Assembly: GCA_036023115.1 (NCBI GenBank) | Contig: JAYKKT010000061.1 | Coordinates: 14,839,001 to 14,903,000 of the forward strand | DNA: 64,000 nt | From: Brasenia schreberi | Taxonomy: Eukaryota > Streptophyta > Magnoliopsida > Nymphaeales > Cabombaceae | Direction: 5' to 3' | Shown: positions 1 to 10,299 of the stretch, in pieces | Position numbering within the stretch: position 1 is the first letter of the stretch | Layout of the letters: the number at the start of each line of letters is the position of its first letter | Position numbers and translations under genes: made by a program | The notes under the pieces: generated by a model | What the model was told of the DNA's origin: nothing | Databases searched by the model: none | What the model saw: the letters and a program-made list of their open reading frames with translations, nothing else

Positions 1-2228
1 ACAAAAAGAGTTTTCATAGCTCACATGAAGGCGCGAATAAGAGTAAACCAGACCAAACTCAAAAGTGAACTAACAGAGAACATAATTTCTTTAAGGGGGT
101 AGAATGTAGCTGGTCAGGCAATCTAGACCCGCTTGGACAAGAAGCAGTAATGCTCAAGCGTTATTGCATAAAGTCTTGCTGCACAACAAAACAACAATGG
201 CAACCCCATTGTTATCAATGCGGGACCGTTATTGGTTTTGAAAGGCCTTTAAAGGGGCCTCCATGGTGGGCAATGTCAAAACAGCATGGGCAAGCCACAA
301 GAATGCTGAGCATCGTTGAGAAACCAGTCAGAATCTGCTAAGTTCCTAACTATTTCTTAGATTTTTGTTTTTTCTATTTTTATAAAAAACACTGGTTGAT
401 GATCGCCGTTTTAGGCATGGGTCGAAGCACTGAAGTAGAACAAAGGGTTTTGTTGGGTTTGTGTAAGTTGTGGGTATCGATTTGGCCAAGAAAATTTTTC
501 GATTCGTTGGATTTCTCCAATTTCTGCAACATCTTGTTTCATAGAGTTTTTCGGCCGAAACAATACCGCCAACAATCGATAGTAGACCAGATTGGAAGAA
601 GAGGAGTAGGCGGTTGATTGGGACCATCGCTGGCCTTATTCATCACCGGAAATCGGCGAAATTTATACCGAAAAACCAAGGGAACCGACCCCTCTTGGGC
701 ATGTCCCATTTTCGTGTCGTGTCATATCCAAATTTTTTTGAACCAACACGGATTCGTGTCATGCCCTTGTGTCACATGTTAAGAAATAGTTCTATGTCAA
801 AACAAGTCAGAAATAGGTTTTATGTCGGGTTCTATGTCAAAAATGGGTCAGGTTTGGATCGGATCTTGAAATGGGTTTTAGGTAAAAAACATGACCTGTT
901 TCAATAATTCCAGGTTTTGTGTCGACACAATTACACAGGCTACCTATTGTGTCACTTAGTTTAGATCGGATATGGATCTAGGTATCAATTCAGATTTAGG
1001 ATAGCTTAAACAGATCGAGATAAGGTTTTGGGTGATTTTACAGTCATTTGACATTCAATTTGGATACATTTTATTGCGTTAGATTCATAGTTAAATAAAT
1101 TTTAATATTTTATTTATTTACAACTATTTAGAGATTAAAATTAGAGGATTTAGCCTTGTCAAGAGTGACCCAACAGTTTGGAGATTGGATCTTAGCGCTC
1201 CTTTAGGTTGGGAGTTACACATTCTTTTACAAAACATGTTAGAAGTGATTTTTCTATTTTAGATATATTTAAATATGCATGATTGATAAATTTTTTATTG
1301 ATATTTGTGAAATGATGTTCACAATTATGTGATATTTGATACAACGTATTTATGATATTGATTGATAAAGAGAATATTTTGATATGCATGTGTTGTATGA
1401 ACATGGTATTTAAATGTATGAATATGAATATGGACTTGGATTTGGATACTTGTAGATTTGGAATGATTTATAAATGTGATGAACTATAATTGGTTTTAGA
1501 AATGTAATAATGTGTGACTATATGAGTCGTACTTGTGTGGGATGTGTAGGGTCTCTAGAGAGTTGTAGGTCCCTCAGACGATCCGGCTTGGGGCGAATAC
1601 ATGGTGTGTTTTAGGACACTCTGTCGTGAGAGTGGATCATTGTGGACTGGGTTACCGAGGTCACATTAGATAGGGTCGGACAATTTCCATGGTCTTTGGG
1701 GCAAACAAAGTATAGACTGTAATTATCGTAGCTAATCATGTATGTATGCGTGTATAAGTATGAATTTGAGATCATGATTTAAAGTTGAAAATGTGATTTT
1801 TTATTAAATGATTGTGAAAGTATGCATGCTTTTGATATGATTTATGTTTAAAGATGTTTAACCTCCCTACTAAGCTATGTGTTGAGTTCATCCTATTATT
1901 TTACAGTTCGTCCTGAAGCTAACACTTTCAAGGCACACGAAGTAGAGTAGGAGTTTGATAGAACTATATTTTTATTTTAGATGGTATGATAAGTGTTACA
2001 CAATATAGAAAATCTTATTATTCGAGGTTATTGTTAGGTAGGCCCTACACCATTTTAGGCATATTGTTTAAATCTTTGATATGAATATTTATTTTAGTTA
2101 GATATTTTATTGAGTTAAATTAAATTAGTATTGCATTTGACTACAACTCACAATCATGCTCGCACGAGAAGTGGCCACATGATATCGGCTCGGGCCGGGT
2201 CGTGGTTGCGACACGAGCGGGTGTGACA
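1..2228 (+). mobile_element. 3' end of gag-only Ty3-type LTR element (copy A)
   Basis: Bases 1-92 are the end of the internal region, matching 47678-47769. A polypurine tract (aagggggtagaa, 93-104) is followed by the 3' LTR at 105-2228. The LTR starts TGTAGC and ends GTGACA, obeying the TG...CA rule, and is about 2.12 kb. It is clearly related to, but much diverged from, the 5' LTR at 44842-46836. That divergence is larger than the A/B divergence, so the element inserted well before the duplication. It sits in the integrase region of the minus-strand copia-1. No clear target-site duplication is visible: 'tctat' follows the LTR and 'tgttg' precedes the 5' LTR in copy B. Confidence 0.85.
93..104 (+). 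promoter_or_regulatory. Polypurine tract of Ty3-type element
   Basis: A purine run immediately upstream of the TGTAGC start of the 3' LTR is the expected plus-strand primer site of an LTR retrotransposon. The same tract occurs at 47770-47781 in copy B. Confidence 0.75.
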
Positions 2229-2740
2229 TCTATCTACATTGTCTCTAGACTGATAAATGATATTTACTTAAGTAATAGATCCCCACCTCCTAAAATAACT
2301 TAGGTTGGGTTTTCTTTCAAACCACATTTTATATAGTGTAGTGAATATAACTTTACATGGTATTCTATTGAACATTTATATTATTGTACTTGCTGCTTCT
2401 CCCCAAAATATCTTTGGTAGAGAGATATTTATCAATATTAACTTTGTCATGTTTAGGAAGATCTTGTGATATCTTTCAGCTACAACATTTTGATGAGGTG
2501 TCTTGGGTATTATATTTTATTTTGAAATACCAAAGTCTTTATAGAATTTCGAAAATTCTATAGAGGTGTATTGACCACCTCTATCTAATCTCAAGACTTT
2601 GATTATATGCCCTAGTTGATTTTCAACTTCATACTTATATTCTTTAAATACTTTAAGTGCCTCAGATTTATGTGCTAAGATGTATATATATATATATATA
2701 TCAAGTAATTATCGATAAAGGTCATGAAATATACCTTTCC
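2229..2740 (-). pseudogene. Copia integrase fragment
   Basis: The minus strand reads LRLDRGGQYT, holding the second catalytic Asp of the integrase DDE triad (codon at 2583-2585). It continues to HQNVVAERYHK with the catalytic Glu, then LPKIFWGEAAS, a typical copia integrase stretch, and ends shortly after a WGS motif where the Ty3-type LTR interrupts it. In-frame stops are present, for example just before the HQNVVAER segment. Integrase would catalyse strand transfer of the cDNA into host DNA; this copy cannot. In copy B the whole segment is deleted. Confidence 0.8.
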
Positions 2741-3173
2741 TCAATGTGATCTTACTTTAAAGGATTCACATAAATCAATATGAATAACTTTCAACAGGAT
2801 TATTGTCCTTGTTGTTTGTTTGGAAAACAAAATTCTCGTCATTTTTCCTTCTATACAGGTTTCGCACTTGCTCAAAGTGTTTTCTTCAAACTTTGGCAGT
2901 AAGTGAAAGTTGGATAATTTTCTCAACTTTTCAAAACTTATATGCCTTAGGCGTTTATGCTATATATTCCCATCAACAATCAATATAAGTAGAACTTTTA
3001 ATTTCACTTATATTCAATTTGAGCAATCCATGTTCTACATCAAATTCTCTAGAGAAAAATACTCTCACATACTTCCACACAATTATTTTGCTATGAACAA
3101 ACCTAACCTCAAAACCCTTCTTCACCAAGGCAGTGATCGAAACCAAATTGTGTCTTATAGATGACACGATCAA
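2741..3173 (-). pseudogene. Copia GAG-pre-integrase and protease-end fragment
   Basis: At 2741-2926 the minus strand carries a 61-residue open stretch with a CETCIEGKMTR motif (C-x2-C followed by a basic run), characteristic of the GAG-pre-integrase region just upstream of copia integrase. At 2973-3173 a 66-residue stretch includes SIRHNLVSITALVKKGFEV, matching the conserved leucine/isoleucine-rich stretch between protease and integrase (family pattern LRHNLISI). The two pieces are out of frame with each other. Deleted from copy B. Confidence 0.75.
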
Positions 3174-3459
3174 TACATCATTTAGTATAACCAGTGTACC
3201 TTGTACATAAATTCTAAAGGATCTAGTTTTAAGAATATGTGAGCAAATATTATTTTTTATATATACCCGATGTACTCCTGGTTTATATTCTTTTAGATTT
3301 ATTGCCCCTTCATTGATTTTTGAGATATGTCATGTCGTTCTTAAGTAAATTTACAGACCAATCACCGAATAGTCTATGTATAAGTATTTTGATATCACGT
3401 AGATTATGTCCTGCTTCTCTGATTATTCGCGTTGTTGGTTGTTTGCACCATTTTTGTTG

Positions 3460-3998
3460 TTGCGACAATTCCCCTTATAGTATTTCATTTTTTCACACCT
3501 AAAACACTTGACTCGAGAAGCATTTTTCTGCATTTTCTTAAAAGATTGACCACCCTTTTTACTATTTTCGTCAAACCTTTTATTTAGTTTATTTCTTCTT
3601 TGGTTGGCTCTGGAGTTGGACCCTATCTCGTCTTATACTACTAGCATTTTTTTCTTCTGTTTTTGTTCATATGTTTTTATTCAATTACTAGTTTGAGGGG
3701 CAATTGAGAAACAGTGACCATGTTCTAAGATTGAGGAGAATGTTCAGTATTGTGGATATTTGCATTGGTTCTAGGATGAATAATTTGGCTACAGTTAATT
3801 CTCTTGTCATTACTAGTATATAGTTCATATGTTCCATTATATTATCTTCTTTCATTTTATAGTGTCATATTTAGCTATTATTGAATCAAATAGCTCTTTT
3901 GTGGTCTCATTTCTTCAAAAATCCTAATTAGATAATCCTCCATGTATGTTAACATGAATGTTTTTCTTATCGTTTCATATCTTAGAAATATTTTATAC
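3460..3998 (-). pseudogene. Copia gag fragment with altered zinc knuckle
   Basis: The minus strand reads CFRCEKMKYYKGNC, a CCHC retroviral-type knuckle (C-x2-C-x4-H-x4-C) whose His is Tyr. The upstream gag coding continues toward 3998 with stops and is cut by the LINE target site. After the LINE it resumes at 7315, where KQQK, MYKIFLRYE and similar gag-like pieces can be read between stops. In copy B the same knuckle lies at about 48557-48630 and is joined directly to the Ty3-type LTR by a deletion. Confidence 0.65.
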
Positions 3999-4017
3999 AT
4001 TTATTTTTGTTGTTTTA
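3999..4017. repeat. Target-site duplication of LINE, left
   Basis: The 19-base sequence atttatttttgttgtttta recurs exactly at 7296-7314 and brackets the LINE. Copy B has a single version at 49117-49135 with two differences, the uninterrupted site. Confidence 0.9.
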
Positions 4018-7000
4018 ACTCCGATCATGTAAGGGATCACCCTTGCATTGTCGGTCCCAAACCCGGATAAAGGAGGAGGGTTGTGTTAGGCTTCCGACAG
4101 CCAGCGTAAAACTTCATCGGATTTTTATAACATGGATTACAAAAATTATGAGCATTGCTTTGGGGCGTCCCCGCCTAGCGACGTGCTGCAAAGCCCGAAT
4201 GCAGTAAGAAGTAAGCAAGGGCCACTACATTTTCGCTCGAATGTAGTGAATCAATTGTAGAGAGGGTTCCCACATCATGGATGGGTGTGGGTAAAGAAGT
4301 TAGTCCTGCTACATTGGCGCCCGAATGTAGTGAAAAATTTTCAGAGAGGGTCTTCGCATTTTGATTATGGACGGATGCGGGAGATAAGGAAGCTAGTCCT
4401 AGATAATAAGATTCGTAATTGTTCTTGAAATATCAGAACATTATCCGGTAAGCTAATGGAGGTGGTAGATACTATGATTCGAAGAAAGATTCATATTCTA
4501 TGTTTACAAGAGACAAAATGGGTTAGAGAAAAAGCAAAGGAGATAGAGGATACAGGTTTTAAATTATGATACTCAAGTAAAGAAAAGGCTCAAAACAGAG
4601 TTGGTATTATCATAAATAAAGATTTAAAGGAGAGTGTAGTAGACATAAAACGATATGGTGACCGAATCATGATGTTGAAATTAGTGTTAGGAGTAGAGGT
4701 TTTGAATATAGTTTGTGCTTACGCATCCCCAAGTAGGACTAGAAGATAGTATAAAGATAGTTTTTTGGGAAGAGTTAGATAAGGTGTTTCAAAAGATTCC
4801 ACAAAGGAAGATGATTTGTTTAGGAGGAGATTTAAATGGACTTGTCGGCAAAGAGGCATTAGGATATCAAGGGATTCATGGAAACTTTGGTTTTGAGGAT
4901 ATAAACGAGGAAGGTCGGGAGATTTTAAATTTTGCTATGGCATTTGATCTCTTTATAGTCAATACAATCTTCAAAAAATGTGATGAACATTTAATTACTT
5001 ATAAGAGTGGCTTATCACAAACACAAATTGATTACTTTATTTGTAGAAAAAAAGATAGAGTGTGTTGTAAAGATTGTAAGGTAATTCCAAGAGAAAGCTT
5101 AACCACCCAACATCGACTTTTAGTTATGAATTTACAAATAAAAAAATGGACAAAGAAGAAAAGAGTGCATCAAGCTATTCTGACTAAATGGTGGAACCTC
5201 AAAAGCGAGAATGAAGATATATTTAAACAGAAAGTCCTTCAAGGAGATGTTTGGAATTATGTTGGCACACCCTGTGATATGTAGAACAATATGGCTATAC
5301 ATATTAGGAAAGTGGTAAAAGATGTGTTAGGGGTATCTAAGGGAGGTGTACCGGCACAAAAAGAAGCTTGGTGGTGGAGTGTAGTACAAAATAAAATCAA
5401 GGCAAAGAGGGCATGTTACAAATTACTTTATGCCAAGAAAACTAGTGAAACTTTAGAAGCTTATAAGAAAGCAAAGAAAGAAGCGAAAAAGGCCGTTAGT
5501 GAAGCAAAAGCTAAGATTTGGGAGGACTTATATAAAAAACTCAACTCAAAAGAGAGTGAAAGAGATATTTTTAGGATAGTTAGGGCTAGAGATAAGAAAA
5601 CTAAAGATCTTAATTATGTTAGATGCATAAAAGACGAGGATGAAAAAATTCTAGTGGCAAATGATGATATAAGAAATAGATGAAAAAACTATTTTTATAA
5701 TCTTTTTAATGAAAATAAAGATGTTAGTATTAGTTTAGGAGATTTAGCTAAGTCAGAAAAGTATATAAACCACAATTTCTACCGACGTATTCAAAAGAAT
5801 AAAGTCAAAGAGGCTCTTAAATATATGAAGGGTGGTAAATCGATAGGACCAGATAATATTCCTATAGAAGTTTGGAAAATATTAGGAGAAATAGCAATCA
5901 CTTGGCTCACAAGACTATTTAATGAAATATGGAAAAACCAAAAGATGCCCGAGGAATGGAGAGCAAGTACACTTATACCCATATATAAGAACAAGGGAGA
6001 CATTCAAAATTGTGCGAATTATCGAGTTATCAAGTTAGTGAGTCATACTATGAAATTATAGGAAAAAATTATCGAATGTAGGTTAAGACAAACATCAAGT
6101 ACAACAGAGAACCAATTTGGATTCATGCCAGGCAAATCTACTATTGAAGCGATTCACCTTTTGAGACATCTTATGGAACATTTTAGAGCAAAAAAGAAAG
6201 ACCTTCACATGATATTTATTGATCTAGAAAAAGCTTATGATAGGGTACCGAGGGAGGTTCTTTGGAGAACTTTGGAGAAAAGAGGTATCACATTGACATA
6301 TATTAACCTTATAAGAGACATGTATGATGGTGCAAAAACATGTATGAGGACTCATGAAGGAACGACAGACTTCTTTGAAGTTAATAATGGGTTACATCAA
6401 GGATCAACTTTAAGTCCATACTTATTTATAATGGTGATGGATGAGTTAACAAAACATATTCAAGATGAAGTACTTGGTGTATGTTATTTGCAGATGACAT
6501 TGTATTAGTGGAGAGGAGTCTAAGGAAAAAGCTAATAGAAAATTGGAACTATGGAGAGAAACATTAGAAAGCAAAGGCCTCCGACTTAGTAGAACAAAGA
6601 CAGAATATATGGAATGTAAGTTTGATCATTTGGTTACTTCAGAGGACGTGAAAATTAAAATTGACACACATTGCATTCCCCAAAAGGAAAGTTTTAAATA
6701 CCTAGGGTCAATTTTTCAGAGTGATGGAAGAATTGATGGAGATGTTACACATAGAATTAATGCTGGTTGGTTAAAATGGAGAGGAGCATCAGGTATTCTT
6801 TGTGATAAGAAGATACCATTATAGTTAAAAGGTAAATATTATAAAGCAGCAATTAGGCCTGCCATGTTTCATGGTTCTGAGTGTTGGGCAGTTAATCATC
6901 AACATGTACAAAAGATGTCTGTGAGAGAAATAAAGATGTTGAGATGGATGAGTGGTCATACAAGAAAAGACCGTATACATAATGAGGTTATTAGAAACAA

Positions 7001-7295
7001 ATTAGGAGTGGCACCAATAGAGGATAAAATGAGAGAACATCGTTTAAGATGGTTTGGACATATAGAAAGAAGATCAAAAGAAGAACCTGTAAAAAGGTTA
7101 GAAAAACTAAATTTGGAAAGTATTAAAAGAGGTAGAGGACGACCACAAAAGTGTTGGAAAGAAACAATAAAGAATGATCTAGCTTATTGGGAGTTAAGTG
7201 CTAACATGACACACAATAGGGATCTGTGGAAACAAAGAATCCATGTAGCCGACCCCGTCTAGTATGGGAAAAGTCTTAGTTGTTGTTGTTGTTGT
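4018..7295 (+). mobile_element. RTE-clade LINE, near full length, copy A only
   Basis: A 3.28 kb non-LTR retrotransposon flanked by 19-base direct repeats. It starts actccgatcatg, has a GC-richer 5' leader, one degraded endonuclease-RT reading frame and a 3' tail of TTG units (about 7276-7295). A tail of short tandem units instead of poly(A), and an endonuclease-RT ORF without a separate ORF1, are typical of plant RTE LINEs. The orthologous position in copy B is empty, so the insertion either followed the A/B split or segregates between haplotypes. A second copy of the family lies on the minus strand at 37786-41057. Confidence 0.9.
4456..7262 (+). pseudogene. LINE endonuclease-reverse transcriptase, broken
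   Basis: The endonuclease domain comes first: LCLQETKW (metal-binding Glu), GGDLNG and an HRLL motif near its end, about 4456-5150. A basic, Lys/Ala-rich linker follows (5291-5683). Then comes [26 protein letters not shown] (catalytic Asp, about 6210-6245), and [13 protein letters not shown] (about 6390-6430). The catalytic FADD block is split by a frameshift near 6475; the sister copy at 38.6 kb keeps it as [10 protein letters not shown]. The C-terminal part (6543-7262) has the RTE signature RLRWFGHIERR and RGRGRPQKCWKE. Stops or shifts occur near 4569, 4728, 5282, 5681, 6060, 6475 and 6824, so no enzyme is made. Start taken by comparison with the minus-strand copy. Confidence 0.9.
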
Positions 7296-7314
7296 ATTTA
7301 TTTTTGTTGTTTTA
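7296..7314. repeat. Target-site duplication of LINE, right
   Basis: Exact repeat of 3999-4017. The sequence after it (tggcgttaagaggtgg) continues the interrupted copia gag region, as the uninterrupted copy B shows. Confidence 0.9.
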
Positions 7315-8280
7315 TGGCGTTAAGAGGTGGCAAATGTATTGTTTCCTTTAACACATATTCTACACCTTCAAGTGTAAGAGCCAACGGGATTCTCCTCTTT
7401 CACGTTTGAAAATTTAGACCATTTAATTATTTGTTTTTACAAATTCAGATACACATATTCCTGAATTCATTTTTATGTATTTCATAAAATTAACAATTAG
7501 ACAGTCTAGTAGGAAAATATTTACCAAGCAACAAGCAACAAATAGCAAATGTTTAACTAAAAAAATATATAATATCCAACTACTGAATTTTAAATAACTC
7601 ATATTACTTAAAACCACTTTATACAAGTTTTAAGTATCATTATTGAGTTTTTAATAACTTGATTCTATTATAGAATCAAACTAGAAACAAATTTGTAATT
7701 TTTCTAAAAAATTCTTGCCTCCAATAATTTTTCCAAATACTAAGGGTAAAGCAATAATTTTATTTATTTATCCGATTTTGTAATTTTCCAAAAAGACCAG
7801 AAATAGAGAAGAGACAAAACAATAAACTTGATATCTGATTTTTGTGAAATTCGTTATTGATCAGGGGTAAATATTTAATTTTATCCTTCAGTTTGAATTT
7901 ATAATTTTTTAAAAAGACAAGGGCCTTGTTTTTTAACATAGTGACATAATTGTGAACATTTTATCAGGTAAGGGTAGGAAGGTAATTCAATATTTAGGTA
8001 TTTCATAATTTCTATAAATAATCAAAGGACAATATAGTCTATTCACTTGTTTAAGGTAAAACTATATTTTTAATCAAAAATATCTAGATATTTTCATAAT
8101 TTTACCTTGTGACAACTTGTAGCTTTTGAAACCAGACAGGAGCAGAATGAACTTTTTAGTCTGTTGCCTCAAGTAATTTTGTGAAAACTGTCGGCGATTT
8201 CGAAAAACGAAAAGCGGTTTTGGAAAATCGTTGGTTTTTGCCCATGATTTTTTAAAACCAATGGGCAATTTCTTGGGGGA

Positions 8281-8288
8281 TATAAAAG
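8281..8288 (+). promoter_or_regulatory. TATA-like box of unassigned block
   Basis: TATAAAAG directly follows a G run and precedes the purine microsatellite. The same box is in copy B at 50091-50098. Orientation is opposite to the surrounding copia element, so it is not its promoter. Confidence 0.3.
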
Positions 8289-8290
8289 GG

Positions 8291-8330
8291 AGGAGAGGGA
8301 GAGGGAGAGGGAGAGGGAGAGGGAGAGAGT
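8291..8330. repeat. GAGAGG microsatellite
   Basis: About five to six units of gagagg/gggaga. Copy B has only about two to three units at 50101-50121, so it is length-variable between the copies. Confidence 0.85.
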
Positions 8331-8647
8331 TATACAGGAGGCTTCGCCTCTCCTCTACGGGACCTGGGTTCTCCTTCTGTCTGGCTTGCATTTTTCCCAT
8401 TGGCCGGCAATGGTTCTCCCTTCGACTGGCCTAACCTCTATTTCTCTTTTGTCAGTTTAGTGTGTTCTTTTTTGCCTTGGCTGATCCCGATTTGATTTTT
8501 CAGTTAGGTCACAATATGTGGTTTATGACAACTTTTTCTGGGGAAAAAGAGGGTGTTCTCTTCTTCAGATTCCTCTTCTTCTTCACTTTTTTTTGTTTCC
8601 CCTTAATGCACAAAACTAATGGCATACATTTTTTGGAGGATAAATGA

Positions 8648-8660
8648 GATCCTGATACCA
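8648..8660 (-). promoter_or_regulatory. Primer-binding site of copia-1
   Basis: The minus strand reads TGGTATCAGGATC next to the LTR edge. This matches the 3' end complement of initiator tRNA-Met (canonical TGGTATCAGAGC) with a change near its end. It fixes the orientation: the 5' LTR is to the right. Copy B has it at 50440-50452. Confidence 0.75.
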
Positions 8661-8661
8661 A

Positions 8662-9358
8662 TGTTGGTTAGCCTTCGGGGTTTCTTTTGTTGTTCCTGTG
8701 ATGATTCCAACAATAACTTTGGTGCAGTTTCCAATTGCATAGCAGATGAAGCGGAAGTAGATCAAGAGCAAAAAATTTCAGGTATGTATTAAAAGAGGTA
8801 GAGGATGACCACAAAAGTGTTGGAAAGAAACAATAAAGAATGATCTAGCTTATTGTGAGTTAACTGCTAACATAGCACATGATAAAGCTCTCCGAAAACA
8901 ATGAATCCATGTAGCCGACCCCATCTAGTATGGGAAAAGGCTTAGTTGTTGTTTATATATTTTACAATTTTCATACAACCATTTTTTTTACAAAGAGGGT
9001 TTTCTTCATTTTTCACTCTCATTTTATTGTTTTTGTGAGTATGCACTTCTCTGTATTTATAAAGCACTGCCTGCTCCACCCTTCTGGCTGAGTTTTTCGA
9101 TTTTGAAACCCTTATCCAATTGATTATCGAGTTCATCCATAACAAATCGGTTTTTAGGGATTAACTCCCTATCCGTCTCCACATAAAATGGTTGGATGGC
9201 CAATATAACGGTTCGTCTGAAACTGCCCTGAATGGACATATCGACTTTACAGATTTCAAAGACGAAGTGTTGATAAAAGGTCACAACGATTGACAGCGAT
9301 TGACACCGGGGGATACTGGAAGGACAAAGCACCTGACTGGTTTCTTACAATGTCATCA
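8662..9358 (-). repeat. Copia-1 5' LTR (copy A)
   Basis: On the plus strand it begins TGTTGG just beyond the primer-binding site and resembles the LTR at 42450-42930 over shared blocks (ccttcggggtt, gtagatcaaga, ttgctccaccct-like, cccttatccaattg). The right limit is approximate: similarity fades after 'actggtttct', and a plausible CA end lies at 9358. A LINE 3' fragment is inserted at 8789-8956. No target-site duplication was recognised. Confidence 0.6.
8789..8956 (+). mobile_element. 5'-truncated RTE LINE fragment inside copia LTR
   Basis: This is the last ~165 bases of the LINE family also seen at 4018-7295. It includes the codons for the RGRG...CWKETIKNDLAY segment and the end ...tagtatgggaaaaggcttagttgttgtt. 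The related LTR at 42450 runs uninterrupted through this point (caggtatgtgttttacggttttc), which shows the empty site. Copy B keeps only the first ~120 bases (50563-50684) because a deletion removed the rest. Confidence 0.85.
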
Positions 9359-9651
9359 TCGTATCTTGTGAAAGCAATCTTATCGGCTTTTCCCTAACTT
9401 GGGAGTTGCCTAACTTCACTTCTGTTAAAAGTAAAAAATAATGATTTCAGCATTCAAGTCAGCTGAAATTTGAACAAACTAAAACAGTATCAAAGGACCA
9501 AGAGGGTGAAGTTGATTTTACCTCTCTGATGTTAGGACGAAGGACAGCGACCGCATTTATTTTGATAAGGAAAAAAACGGCGACCAACTGGATATGTTGG
9601 ACAAAGCAATTGGGGCTATCATCCATTTTAAGATCTGATATTGTGGTAAGA

Positions 9652-10116
9652 TTACGCTTTTCTTATACTAAATGCTTGCATGCCTTTGATTTGAAGGAGT
9701 AATCCACTTGGGCATGTTTTGACTTTGAAAGCCATGCACCTCAAAACCCAGATGTTCAAAATTACCCAGTTTAGAATCCACTGATCAATCTTTTTATAGC
9801 ATGGCACCAATGACGTTTTATCCCAGCAGCTACAGTGTGTATGTGTGCATGTTAGGCTTTGGCCTGTCGTTGTAACCAGGAAAGAAAAAAAGAAAAGCAG
9901 CTGACACAAAGCACCAAGAGCGTAAGTTAGCTCAACTGGCAGGGTTTTCCGACTCATGCTGTGGTGTGAGTTGGATTCATTCATGCCCTTTGTGACAGAA
10001 AGAAACAAGCAACTAACATAGAGAAGAATTGTAATACCACGGATCAAATTTAGATCCACCAAACGTATTATAGTTCTCACTGAGAAGAATAACTTCTCTT
10101 TTGTTCCCAGCTGCAA
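9652..10116 (-). CDS. Uncharacterised 154-codon ORF (doubtful)
   Basis: An uninterrupted minus-strand frame is present in both copies (here and 51194-51658). The two translations differ at four residues. The product would have two hydrophobic stretches (around residues 25-40 and 70-85) and several Cys, with no family I recognise. There is no intron, promoter or related neighbour to support it, and it overlaps a tRNA-like motif on the other strand. Its survival in both copies may only reflect recent duplication. Most likely a chance ORF. Confidence 0.15.
   Translation of the reverse strand: MQLGTKEKLFFSVRTIIRLVDLNLIRGITILLYVSCLFLSVTKGMNESNSHHSMSRKTLPVELTYALGALCQLLFFFSFLVTTTGQSLTCTHTHCSCWDKTSLVPCYKKIDQWILNWVILNIWVLRCMAFKVKTCPSGLLLQIKGMQAFSIRKA
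9919..9990 (+). ncRNA. tRNA-like / SINE-head-like sequence
   Basis: The stretch contains taagttagctcaactgg, close to an RNA polymerase III A box (TRGYNNANNNG), and about 35 bases later gagttggattcattc, a weak match to a B box (GGTTCGANTCC). Acceptor and T stems do not pair well, so this is not a working tRNA. It could be the decayed head of a tRNA-derived SINE; I see no tail or target-site duplication. Same motif in copy B at 51461-51532. Confidence 0.35.
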
Positions 10117-10299
10117 CCACTGCCTGTAGTGGCTGGAATCAATCCTGACAAGTCTCAGTGAAACCCATCTATCGGCATCCCTGGTTCCCTTTTGATTTTT
10201 TGGTAATTTAGTGGCCCTCCGACTGTGATCAGACCACCATCGTAACCTATGTTAGTGACATTGGATGAGTTTGGTTATACAAATTGGTCTCTCACATTT

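Larger units (their letters stand above)
7315..8647 (-). other. Copia-1 leader and gag 5' region, no clear ORF
   Basis: Between the LINE and the copia primer-binding site lie degraded gag (to about 7420) and then about 1.2 kb of AT-rich sequence without a recognisable coding signal. It is conserved in copy B at 49136-50439. The part at 8100-8640 is unlike the rest. It has a plus-strand TATAAAAG at 8281, a GGGAGA microsatellite, and a GC-richer stretch with pyrimidine runs. It may be a separate inserted sequence; I cannot assign it. Confidence 0.4.
2229..9358 (-). mobile_element. Copia-1 (Ty1/copia), gag to integrase half plus 5' LTR, copy A
   Basis: Reading the minus strand from right to left gives a 5' LTR (8662-9358), a primer-binding site (8648-8660), a degraded gag ending in a zinc knuckle (about 3470-3545), a protease remnant, a GAG-pre-integrase segment (2741-2926) and an integrase (2229-2740). 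The order gag-protease-integrase-RT is the copia order. RT and RNase H are not here: a Ty3-type LTR ends at 2228, inside the integrase C-terminal region. The matching RT/RNase H half lies left of the corresponding Ty3-type element at 42967-44841. A LINE splits the gag region at 4018-7295. Many stops and frameshifts make it non-functional. Confidence 0.8.

Noticed and set aside
150..341. 63-codon ORF identical in both duplicates (also 47827-48018)
   Set aside because: Lies inside the Ty3-type LTR; the related 5' LTR at 44842 does not keep the frame.
5791..6003. Minus-strand 70-codon ORF within the LINE
   Set aside because: Antisense shadow of the LINE reverse transcriptase region.
9919..9990. 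Functional tRNA gene
   Set aside because: A- and B-box-like motifs are present, but the acceptor and T stems do not pair; at best a SINE head relic.
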